Assembly (NCBI GenBank): GCA_937127125.1
Contig: CAKZLO010000063.1
Coordinates: 1-64,000, forward strand
Length of the DNA stretch: 64,000 nt
Direction: 5' to 3'
Origin: an uncultured Ardenticatenia bacterium
Lineage (GTDB): Bacteria; Chloroflexota; Anaerolineae; 4572-78; NAK82
A program made the translations under genes and the position numbers. Under the pieces are notes generated by a model, which saw only the letters and a list, made by a program, of their open reading frames with translations, searched no databases and was not told the DNA's origin. Shown piece after piece: positions 7,846 through 15,655 of this stretch (its first letter is position 1; each line of letters opens with the position of its first letter).

Positions 7846-9549
7846 ATGGCAGAGCCAGGGATGCGCCTGCGCCAGTTGCAACAAATCCCGATGTTCGCTT
7901 TACGTCAGGCGATGTATCAGTTGTTGGAAGACGAGAAGACCGAAGAGGTCTTGCGCCGTCGCTTCGGTCACATCCTCAGTCGGCGCCTGCAACACATGCG
8001 TCAGGCTGTCGCGCGCATGGGGCGTGAACAGCTCACCGCTCTGATCGATGCCTGCCCCGAGATCAGTGACGAACAGGTGGCCCGATTGTTTGAGCAGTAT
8101 CGCTATGGCAGCAATCCCGTCCTGCAAGTCTATCTCTTCGACAAGATTGCGTTGCGTCGCGATGCGTTGCAGGGTCTGCGTAGCCGGCTGGAGGAAGACC
8201 TGGCTGCTTTTGATCGTGCTCAGGACAGTGGTCTGCCCGCCATACGTCAGCTGGCCATCTCTGAGCTGATCGCTCTGCCGGAGAAGCCTGGTGTGGTCGA
8301 GGGCATTTATCGCTTCCAAACCCGCTTGGACTACATTGACGAACTGGAGCGCGCCACCTGCACCTATCAGACCCTCTACGGATTGTTTTGGCTGAGCCCG
8401 GTGGAAGGTTATGTCACCATTCAAGTGCGCAGCGCCGAGGTCTTGAGGGCACTCAAGGGAGCGTTGGAAAAGGCGATGGACGTGGCACTGGCTCCTCTAG
8501 TCATCTCCAAGCAGCTCAAGAACGCTCTGCCCTTCTTGTTGCGCGAATCCTTCCGCGCCGGACGCCTGCACGATCCGGATCCTGGGCCGGGGCGCTTCCG
8601 CTGGCTCACCATCGCGGATGATGAGGCGTACGCCAGAGGCTATGAGAATGTGGAAGAACATTATCCCGAGGTACACAGCGTGCGCTACCGCGAAGTGCTG
8701 AGCGATGACCGTGAGACCACGCTCACCATTCGCTGCGATCGTGGCGCGTTGAGCCTGAGCGGCATCCTCAGCGCTGCCCAGTTGCGCGCCTGGACACTTG
8801 ACCGCCTGGGACAGCTGATCGGTCTGTTGAACGAATTTCGCCCCAATGCCCCTGCCTATGCCGATACGGCCGACATGGCAGACTTGCGCGAGCTTGCACC
8901 CTTCAGCAGCACACAGCGCAACTATGTGCGGCGCATGATCTCGGCCTTGCTCACGGTAAAACAATCGCCATTGCCCGGCTACCAGCCGCTAGGAGTGGAC
9001 ACGTTGATGCTGGCGCATGAGATGGGCACGTGGATGCGCCTGCAAATCCCAGTGGAACACCTCACGACAGAAGAAGAATCCGATGGCTATCTGGCTTGTC
9101 CGATTTGCGGCGGCAGCACCACCTTTGCCCTGCAGCGGCGCAATGGCAGCTGGGCGCTGGAGTGTCGTGAACATCGCAGTCAGCGCTGGGCAGCACACCT
9201 GCCCATCGTCGGTGAGACGGCAGCACAGGAGACGTTCATCCTCGACGAGGAAGAGCTGGCGATGACCATCGAACTGATCCCCTCGGAAGGATTGTTGCAG
9301 GTCATCGCCGAGGTGATCAACCGGCACCTGCCCGGTTACACGTTCGACCCGAAGCGGGAGGGCTTTATCATTCGCGGGCCGAATTTGCGCTACTATCCGG
9401 ACAAGTCGAAGCTGCATGACAGTCAGCTGGACGGGGCGCGCACTGTCATCTACGTCAGCCAGCACGTCGGCCATCTCGAGGGCGGTGAGGTAGTGGCGGT
9501 CAAGCCAGAGGGTGGCCAGGTCGAAGTGCGCACGCGCAATGGATCGTGA
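7846..9549 (+). CDS. Uncharacterised 567-aa protein with a zinc-ribbon-like cluster, partner of the CHAT protease
   Basis: I do not recognise this family. It begins about 32 bp after the CHAT stop; tandem ATGs at 7843 and 7846 follow GGGAGG, and the second is better spaced. The first ~330 residues are helical and Arg/Leu/Glu-rich without TM segments. C418-x2-C421, then C440-x2-H443 (CPICGG and CREH) looks like a single zinc-binding ribbon. The C-terminal ~100 residues (IELIPSEGLLQVIAEV, YYPDKSKL) are mixed alpha/beta. Its only neighbour in the operon is the protease, so it may be the substrate, activator or sensor of that protease. This is inferred from context only. Confidence 0.75.
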   Translation: MAEPGMRLRQLQQIPMFALRQAMYQLLEDEKTEEVLRRRFGHILSRRLQHMRQAVARMGREQLTALIDACPEISDEQVARLFEQYRYGSNPVLQVYLFDKIALRRDALQGLRSRLEEDLAAFDRAQDSGLPAIRQLAISELIALPEKPGVVEGIYRFQTRLDYIDELERATCTYQTLYGLFWLSPVEGYVTIQVRSAEVLRALKGALEKAMDVALAPLVISKQLKNALPFLLRESFRAGRLHDPDPGPGRFRWLTIADDEAYARGYENVEEHYPEVHSVRYREVLSDDRETTLTIRCDRGALSLSGILSAAQLRAWTLDRLGQLIGLLNEFRPNAPAYADTADMADLRELAPFSSTQRNYVRRMISALLTVKQSPLPGYQPLGVDTLMLAHEMGTWMRLQIPVEHLTTEEESDGYLACPICGGSTTFALQRRNGSWALECREHRSQRWAAHLPIVGETAAQETFILDEEELAMTIELIPSEGLLQVIAEVINRHLPGYTFDPKREGFIIRGPNLRYYPDKSKLHDSQLDGARTVIYVSQHVGHLEGGEVVAVKPEGGQVEVRTRNGS

Positions 9550-9586
9550 GCGGTGGCCTGATTAATCTGGACGCATCAGACAAGTA

Positions 9587-9619
9587 GGGGGCGATCCTCG
9601 AAGAAATCGCCCCCGTTTT
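9587..9619 (+). terminator. Intrinsic terminator of the CHAT operon
   Basis: GGGGGCGAT (9587-9595) pairs perfectly with ATCGCCCCC (9606-9614) around a 10-nt loop and is followed by GTTTTCTT. It lies 38 bp after the stop of the 567-aa gene and closes the two-gene unit. Confidence 0.88.
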
Positions 9620-9643
9620 CTTCCGCTATCTCCTGCGCGAGAC

Positions 9644-10852
9644 TCAGCTGCGCCCCACGCTCCAGAGGCCATCTGGCTTGCGCAGGCTGAGCAGCAGCTC
9701 CTCCAGGTTGCGCGAGAGTGGCTCGGCACCGTGCTCCCGAATGACATAGCCCGCTTCCAGGCGCGATCCGTGGAAGACGGGGTGGCCGAACATGCTAATG
9801 TCGATGCACACGGTGAGATTAGGCTGCAACACTTCTTCACTGTTCGGCCCGAAGAAGGGGCGCTCGAACTCATTCAGCCCCACCGTGTGGACAAATCCCA
9901 TCGTCAGATAGGGGCCATAACCCAAGTTGCTCAGGAATTGGCGCGGCACCGCGTCGACCTCTTTGCCTTTCTTGCCCGGTTTGAGCGCATCGCGCGTCAC
10001 CTCCAGCGCGTCGGCCAGATGGCCGAGGAAAGTCGCCTGCTCCTTGGTGGGCGGATGATTGACGGCAAAGGTGCAAGCGACGCCGGAGGAGTAGCCGCGA
10101 TACTTGGGGCTGAAGCCGACCAGCACCAGCTCACCTGCCTGCATTTTCTTGAACGAGGCAGGCGGCACCACCCCGTTGGAGCGCACGCCGGAGGCAACCA
10201 TGCCGCGGAAATTCCAACCCTCGATGCCCAGCGAGCGCATGCGCCCTTCGGCCGCGCCGATGACCGTGTACTCGGTGACGCCTGGCTTGATGTAGGGAAT
10301 GGCTGCCTTTAAGCCTTCCGCGCCCATCTCGAAGGCATATCCCATCACGGCGATCTCGGCTTCGCTCTTGATGGCACGCATCACTTCATATTCGCGCGTC
10401 ATGTCGACAAACTCGACGCCTGGCAGCGCCTCGTGCATGGCTACGGCCAACCCATGTTGCATCACACCGTAGCCCACGACACCCAGACGGCGCAACGGTC
10501 TCTTGCCCAGTGCTTCGGCCAGGACTTCCGGCAGCGTCTGGATGACTGCACCGGGATACTCTTCTTCCGGCACCAGGAAGACGTCGACGGCGCGCAAATT
10601 CTGGATGACGGAGACCTCGCGCGCATAGGCCGCCGCCTCCGGACCGCCCAGCAACAGCGGCTCCCCTTCAAGCGGCAACAACACGCCTCCCGTTTCGATG
10701 ATGGGCCAATAGTTGCTCAGGTAGTAGCCGTTCGACATGTTGAGCTCATCGTGGTAGACAAACAGGGCGTCCACGCCGGCGGCCTGCATCAGCCGACGCA
10801 CCTTCTCAACTCGCTCATCAAATTCGGCACGGGGGATTTCAGGTGGAATCAT
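9644..10852 (-). CDS. M24 (pita-bread fold) aminopeptidase P/creatinase-like protein with a degraded metal site
   Basis: A 402-aa protein with the two-domain architecture of Xaa-Pro peptidases and creatinase. The C-terminal catalytic region is recognisable (IKPGVTEYTV, VHTVGLNEFERP, LEAGYVIREHG). The five metal ligands of M24 enzymes are not all kept: the usual D-x-G is GFSPKY and the second Asp (SD) is replaced in GYSSGVACTF, while the His and the last Glu remain. Creatinase has this fold without metal, so a non-metallo hydrolase or pseudoenzyme is plausible. The ATG has AAGGAGG upstream. It lies 101 bp after the deacetylase gene; the gap holds a GGGGAC/GTCCCC hairpin near 10898-10914. Confidence 0.8.
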   Translation of the reverse strand: MIPPEIPRAEFDERVEKVRRLMQAAGVDALFVYHDELNMSNGYYLSNYWPIIETGGVLLPLEGEPLLLGGPEAAAYAREVSVIQNLRAVDVFLVPEEEYPGAVIQTLPEVLAEALGKRPLRRLGVVGYGVMQHGLAVAMHEALPGVEFVDMTREYEVMRAIKSEAEIAVMGYAFEMGAEGLKAAIPYIKPGVTEYTVIGAAEGRMRSLGIEGWNFRGMVASGVRSNGVVPPASFKKMQAGELVLVGFSPKYRGYSSGVACTFAVNHPPTKEQATFLGHLADALEVTRDALKPGKKGKEVDAVPRQFLSNLGYGPYLTMGFVHTVGLNEFERPFFGPNSEEVLQPNLTVCIDISMFGHPVFHGSRLEAGYVIREHGAEPLSRNLEELLLSLRKPDGLWSVGRS

Positions 10853-10953
10853 CGCACAACCTCCTTGGTATGATTAGTGTTAGAGCCTCGAGGGGACTTG
10901 TGAGCCCGTCCCCCTTGGGGCGCAGCTCTTAGAATCGGCTACTGTTGGTGGTG

Positions 10954-11883
10954 CTACGCCTGCACGACACGCTCGTAGTCACGCACCCAGATGTCGCGAA
11001 AATCACGCAATGTGTGAAACTGGGCCTCGTGACGCTTCATCTCGGTGATGAAGATGTCCAGCTCGTCCAGGGCGCGCTGGCCGCAATTTTGCACCAGCCA
11101 TGGTTTGAACTCGATGCGCGCCTCATCTGTGTCGAGGACGGTTGGCATAGGCACGAACTCCCATGGATGCAGATATAGACAGACCATGGCCGGCTTGCCG
11201 TCCGCCCACAGACGCTCGGCATTGCGCAAGACCATATCGGCCAGGTAACGGCCACCGTGCGTCCGCAACTTGGGCCATCCATCGCGGTCGCGATGATCGG
11301 GCAGCTCACCCGGCACCGTCAGATCGGCAAACAGAGGGATCTCAAGGATGCGCAGCTCACCCGGCTTGCGCCAGTCGCGGGCAGAGGGATGGTAGGGCAG
11401 CAGGTGCTCCCCGTGGAAGTAGGCCATGTACGACGAGTCGACCACATAGCCCAACTGATCGAGCGCCTGAATCATCTCATTTCCTGCCCAGCCGCGCGGC
11501 GCGCGGAACGAAACTGGTCGCACACCCGCCTTTTGCTCGATCAGCTCGGTCGCCTTTTTGAGTCGGTTAAAAACCTCTTCCGGCAGCACAGGCGGGATGC
11601 CGGGAGCTTCAAAGAGAGGGGTGCCCACGCTTTCGTGTTGCAGCGTATGACAACCCACTTCGTGGCCAGCTGCCTTTACCATGGCAATGGACTCGGGGCC
11701 GGCCAAGGCTGCGTTGCCAGTGTAGAGAAAAGTGGCCGGCACCTGATGGCGCGCCAACACTTGCAGGATGGGCGCCGTGCCCTCGACCACCCCGCGATGG
11801 TCATTGCTCCAGCTGCCAATGTCGCTCTCCATGTCGAAGGAGATAAGCGCGTACAGTGCACGTTGGGTGTTCATCGTTGTCAC
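10954..11883 (-). CDS. Polysaccharide deacetylase family (NodB-fold) protein
   Basis: A 309-aa protein with the NodB homology pattern: FDMESD near the N-terminus for the Asp ligand, HEVGCHTLQHES for the two His ligands of the metal, RAPRGW for motif 3, and YLHPWEF near the C-terminus. Such enzymes remove acyl groups from amino sugars or open related amides. There is no signal peptide, so a cytoplasmic small-molecule or glycan substrate is likely. It is probably co-transcribed with the M24 gene that follows. Substrate cannot be predicted from the sequence. Confidence 0.85.
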   Translation of the reverse strand: MTTMNTQRALYALISFDMESDIGSWSNDHRGVVEGTAPILQVLARHQVPATFLYTGNAALAGPESIAMVKAAGHEVGCHTLQHESVGTPLFEAPGIPPVLPEEVFNRLKKATELIEQKAGVRPVSFRAPRGWAGNEMIQALDQLGYVVDSSYMAYFHGEHLLPYHPSARDWRKPGELRILEIPLFADLTVPGELPDHRDRDGWPKLRTHGGRYLADMVLRNAERLWADGKPAMVCLYLHPWEFVPMPTVLDTDEARIEFKPWLVQNCGQRALDELDIFITEMKRHEAQFHTLRDFRDIWVRDYERVVQA

Positions 11884-12059
11884 CTAGTACAGCTCCCCAG
11901 CTGAGATAGTTACACCCCATCATAGCATCGGCGTGCGGGTCAAGCAACTATGAGATGGTGCGCAGTGCTCCTTTCAGGGACAGCGCTTCATCCTGGAAAG
12001 TGATGGAGCAGACCTATAGATAACTCCTTCAGGAATATAGGCGAAACTGCCAATCGGCA

Positions 12060-12088
12060 TTGACGAGGCCTCCATCTCCTGTTAGAAT
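12060..12088 (+). promoter_or_regulatory. Promoter of the pcm-like gene
   Basis: TTGACG (12060-12065) and TAGAAT (12083-12088) are separated by 17 bp, and the -10 is preceded by TGT (extended -10). It lies 53 nt upstream of the ATG at 12142, which has GGGAGG upstream. The rest of the 11884-12141 gap shows nothing further that I can support. Confidence 0.75.
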
Positions 12089-12141
12089 AGAAGTGGTGAT
12101 AAGGATGCGCAGGACATCCAACTAGCGGGAGGCACGTTTCG

Positions 12142-12900
12142 ATGAAGAGGCCCATACCCTGGATAATAGCAGTTGTGCTGCTGGCGCTGGTGGCTGGCGT
12201 TTTCGTGATGCGCACAGCTCCCCCGCCTCGCACTCTATCGTCGCCGACCCCTACACCGCTGCCAGACGATCGCGTTGAAGAACGCCAGCGCATGGTGGAC
12301 AGGCAGATTCGCGCACGCGGAGTCACCGATACCCGCGTATTGGCCGCCATGGAGAAGGTGCCCCGCCACGCATTTGTGCCCTCCGACGTGCTGGATCAAG
12401 CGTACAATGATTACCCGCTCCCCATTGGCTACGGGCAGACCATTTCACAGCCCTACATTGTGGCGGTGATGACCGAGCTGCTCAAGCTCAAGCCGGGCGA
12501 GAAAGCGCTCGAAATCGGCACCGGCTCCGGGTATCAGGCGGCTATCCTGGCTGAGCTGACCGATAAGGTTTACTCGATCGAGATCATACCCCAGCTGGCA
12601 GAGCGCGCCCGCGCCACCCTCGACCGGATGGGATACCACTATGTGGTAACCAAACATGCCGACGGCTACTGGGGTTGGAAGGAACACGCCCCCTTTGACG
12701 CGATCATCGTCACGGCAGCGCCCGATCACGTGCCCCAACCCCTCCTGGAGCAGCTGGCAGATGGAGGGCGCATGGTGATACCGGTTGGGCCGCCAGGTGG
12801 CTACCAGAGCCTTTGGCTCATCACGCGCGAAGGCGACGAATACCACAACTTCAACTGGGGCGGGGTCGCTTTTGTGCCCCTGACGCGGTTGGAGCAATAA
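12142..12900 (+). CDS. pcm: Membrane-anchored protein-L-isoaspartate O-methyltransferase
   Basis: A 252-aa protein. Residues about 6-24 (WIIAVVLLALVAGVFV) form a signal anchor, followed by a Thr/Pro linker and then a complete PCMT domain: RQIRARGVTD, GYGQTISQPYIVAVM and the SAM site LEIGTGSGYQAA. The enzyme repairs isoaspartyl residues in ageing proteins with S-adenosylmethionine. Most homologues are cytosolic and begin near this protein's residue 48, so the anchor is unusual; if it follows the positive-inside rule the enzyme faces outward, where SAM is not normally available. The 3' end overlaps the convergent spermidine-synthase-like gene by 50 bp. Confidence 0.9.
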   Translation: MKRPIPWIIAVVLLALVAGVFVMRTAPPPRTLSSPTPTPLPDDRVEERQRMVDRQIRARGVTDTRVLAAMEKVPRHAFVPSDVLDQAYNDYPLPIGYGQTISQPYIVAVMTELLKLKPGEKALEIGTGSGYQAAILAELTDKVYSIEIIPQLAERARATLDRMGYHYVVTKHADGYWGWKEHAPFDAIIVTAAPDHVPQPLLEQLADGGRMVIPVGPPGGYQSLWLITREGDEYHNFNWGGVAFVPLTRLEQ

Positions 12901-15364
12901 GACGCGCAGAGGGCACCCAGAGCACGAGCCAGGCTGCCCCATAGGCCACCGCGCCGGCGATCATAACGGCGCGAAACCCCAAATCGATGGCCAGCATCGG
13001 CGCCAGCACAGCGCTGACCACCGAGATGCTGCCATTGACGGCCCAAATCCAGGGCAAGAGGTGGCGTGCTTGGGTGCGCACGTGCGCCAGGCCCTGGGGA
13101 AAGGGAAGTCCCATCAACATGCCCAGTGGCAACAACATCAGTCCACCCAGCACGGCGCGGGTGCCCAATGGCAAGGCGATGGTGGCATCAAAAGCGAGTG
13201 AGAGCACCAAGGGATAGGCAAGACCCAGCCCGATCAACGCGGGCATGCCCACCGTCGGGGGGACACGCACGCTGAGGTAACGACTGCCCAGTCCTGATGC
13301 CAGCAACAATGCGCTGACAGCAGTGGCGAAAGCATAGGCCGGCTGACCAACGTAGAGGATGAAGCGCTGAAGCAAGGGCATCTCAACGAACATAAAGCCC
13401 AGACCCAGCAACGAGAAATAAGAGAGGTAGCGCAACGTGTTGCCACCTTTCCCATTGGAAGCGGTTGTAACGTCTACCTCTAATCTGCGCCGCAGCACCC
13501 CAAGTGGCAGCAGGATGAGCATTGCCGCCAGAAGCACCACGAGCACCAGCAGCAGCACGAAGACCAGATAGCCACTGCCACCAAATGGCTGCCATGTCTT
13601 GCCCCATGCGGCGAGGATGGCAGGCGTCTGTTCCCACTTGAAGAAGTGGAAGAAGAAGGGACAATCATCTGTCGGTGGAGCGACCGCATAGGGATAATCG
13701 CGGTAGAACTCGGTGTCGTCTGGTGCGAACAACAGACGTACGAAGGTTCGAAAGTGTGGCACGCCGGGGATGACATTGAAGCGATTGATGCCTGCCTCGG
13801 CCAGCTCGGCATCACTGAGGGTCTCAAGGCGATGTGCAATCACTTCCAGATCAGGGGTCCAGACCAGATCATACTGCCGCTGCCGGGCAAAAATGCGCAC
13901 TGCGTCCAACGCAGCGCTGTCCAGCGGGGCCTTGGATGCCAGGATCAGTGAATTCTGCAGACCACGCAGGGCGACCAGGTGAGCAGCGGGCTGCGCGACG
14001 CCACCGCGTTGCAATGCCTTGATGGCAACCGCCCACAACCGCAAGCTCTCCGAAGGGGGCAACTGCAGCCAGCGTTCCGCCACCAACAAGCCATCTTCGG
14101 ATAAATGATCCCACAACTCCTGGAACGCTTCCACGGTGTAGCGATAGTCCTCCGCCAGAGCGTATGCCCCTGCTGTCACAGGGCGGAAGCTGTCCACCAG
14201 AGGCAGTACGACCAGGTCGTAGGTGTGGCGCTCACGGCGCAGAAAGCTGCGAGCATCCTCGAGCACCACCCGAATACGAGCATCTTGGGCGAACGGGCCA
14301 CCCCATGTGCGCACTGCGTCAACCAATGCCGGGTTACTCTGCACCACGGTGACATGGCGGGCGCCATGATGCAGGGCGGTCAGCACGGCGAGCCAACCGC
14401 CCGGCTCCACGATCAGGACATCCGCCTCAGGGCGAAGACGGTACGCCAACGCTGCGGGCAGGTATTCCGTAAAGGTGGCTTCCTCGGCAGAGGCGCGATA
14501 AATAGGCATCAGGTTCTGGCCGTCCACCACCAGGCCGACGCGCGGTGGCAATTCGCCACGGAAGGCCATGCTCAAACCAGGCGCGGAGTGGATGGCTTCG
14601 CCACCGACCACATCCACGCGCGAGAAAGCGTTCCACGTCTGAGTCAGGATGCGTGTGTTGGGGAAGAGGAGCACCTGGCTCAGCGCCTGATAGGGGCTCA
14701 GACGGACGTCAATGACGTTTGCCGGGAGGAAGAGTGGCACCGCGCAGAGCGCTGCCATGAGCAGGGCGGGAATGTGTTGCCACCGTAATGGACTGTGGGG
14801 AGAGTACGCTCCCTGAAACAACCAGAAGGCGATGCAGCCAGCCAATGCAACCATCAGCGCCGCGCGCGGTCCACCCAGCAAGGCCAATCCAGCCAACGCC
14901 AGCGGTGGACCGAGTGCCGAACCCAATAGATTGACCGCGTAGAGGCGGTGGGCGTGCTCAGGCCATGCGACCAGTGCTGTCCCGACTGCCAGTCCGCTGA
15001 AGAAGAAGGGCACTGTCAGCACCAAGTACTGCAGCGTCAGCCAGCCAATTTGGACCGGCTCGCGGGCGATGCGATACATGTCAAAGGGGATGATGTTTGC
15101 CAGCAGATAACCCGCTGAGATCGCTGGAGCAAAGAGGAAGGCTGCGATCGCCAGATAGCGCATGCCATCCTCTCTTGGGGGCCTCAGTGAGAGGAATGTG
15201 CCGCTGGCCCCCCCACCCAGCAGCGCCAAGCTGATGGCCATAAACGCAAAGTGATGTCCTTGTGCCAGGGCGAACAGGCGCGTCAGGATCACCTGAAAGG
15301 CCAGCGGCGCGGCCGACAGGATCAACAACCCGAGATACAATTGCAAAGGACGTTTAATGGGCAT
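12851..15364 (-). CDS. Polytopic membrane protein with central spermidine-synthase-like domain
   Basis: An 837-aa protein from ATG 15364 (a GTG at 15394 would add ten residues; neither has a clear SD). The first ~230 residues and the last ~230 are strongly hydrophobic with several TM segments each. The middle (about 250-560) is a class-I methyltransferase/aminopropyltransferase fold: DVLIVEPGGWLAVLTALHHG at the cofactor site, VVLEDARSFL, then YDLVVLPL. Canonical spermidine synthase has GGGDG where this has EPGGW, so polyamine synthesis is uncertain. Membrane SpeE-like fusions of this size are known but poorly characterised. Downstream it overlaps the convergent pcm gene. Confidence 0.72.
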   Translation of the reverse strand: MPIKRPLQLYLGLLILSAAPLAFQVILTRLFALAQGHHFAFMAISLALLGGGASGTFLSLRPPREDGMRYLAIAAFLFAPAISAGYLLANIIPFDMYRIAREPVQIGWLTLQYLVLTVPFFFSGLAVGTALVAWPEHAHRLYAVNLLGSALGPPLALAGLALLGGPRAALMVALAGCIAFWLFQGAYSPHSPLRWQHIPALLMAALCAVPLFLPANVIDVRLSPYQALSQVLLFPNTRILTQTWNAFSRVDVVGGEAIHSAPGLSMAFRGELPPRVGLVVDGQNLMPIYRASAEEATFTEYLPAALAYRLRPEADVLIVEPGGWLAVLTALHHGARHVTVVQSNPALVDAVRTWGGPFAQDARIRVVLEDARSFLRRERHTYDLVVLPLVDSFRPVTAGAYALAEDYRYTVEAFQELWDHLSEDGLLVAERWLQLPPSESLRLWAVAIKALQRGGVAQPAAHLVALRGLQNSLILASKAPLDSAALDAVRIFARQRQYDLVWTPDLEVIAHRLETLSDAELAEAGINRFNVIPGVPHFRTFVRLLFAPDDTEFYRDYPYAVAPPTDDCPFFFHFFKWEQTPAILAAWGKTWQPFGGSGYLVFVLLLVLVVLLAAMLILLPLGVLRRRLEVDVTTASNGKGGNTLRYLSYFSLLGLGFMFVEMPLLQRFILYVGQPAYAFATAVSALLLASGLGSRYLSVRVPPTVGMPALIGLGLAYPLVLSLAFDATIALPLGTRAVLGGLMLLPLGMLMGLPFPQGLAHVRTQARHLLPWIWAVNGSISVVSAVLAPMLAIDLGFRAVMIAGAVAYGAAWLVLWVPSARLIAPTASGAQKRPRPS

Positions 15365-15409
15365 CCAGCGGTCACAGGGTGCTTTTGCAAACACGACTGC
15401 ACGCGAAGC

Positions 15410-15430
15410 GAGACACTACGCTAGTGTCTC
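15410..15430. repeat. Perfect 9+3+9 inverted repeat in the leader of the spermidine-synthase-like gene
   Basis: GAGACACTA (15410-15418) and TAGTGTCTC (15422-15430) form a perfect dyad with a 3-bp centre. It lies between the proposed minus-strand promoter and the gene start, so it would be either an operator or a leader hairpin that could influence translation. Confidence 0.6.
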
Positions 15431-15445
15431 AGTATCCTTTCGACT

Positions 15446-15474
15446 ATGATACCCCTCTCAACGGGTCGGTGCAA
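15446..15474 (-). promoter_or_regulatory. Promoter of the spermidine-synthase-like gene
   Basis: On the minus strand TTGCAC (15474-15469) and TATCAT (15451-15446) are 17 bp apart. The start would be about 15440, placing the 21-bp inverted repeat within the first 30 nt of the message. Match to consensus is moderate. Confidence 0.45.
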
Positions 15475-15655
15475 CCAGTGGCATGCCTGATTCAGGCTTC
15501 CTGGCATTCCTGAGATAGTGTTCTCCATCCGGCCTGCGTTTTTCCGTGCCTGCCCGCCATTGACTATAATACCATCGTCAGACGTGTGGATTTGGGCGTG
15601 GTGAGCTCTTGTCGCCATGCGCATCCCGATCCAGGGAACGTCTAGGAGGCCGAGC

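Noticed and set aside
14105..14788. 227-codon plus-strand frame opposite the spermidine-synthase-like gene
   Set aside because: The opposite strand encodes a recognisable cofactor site; this frame has skewed composition and no start signal.
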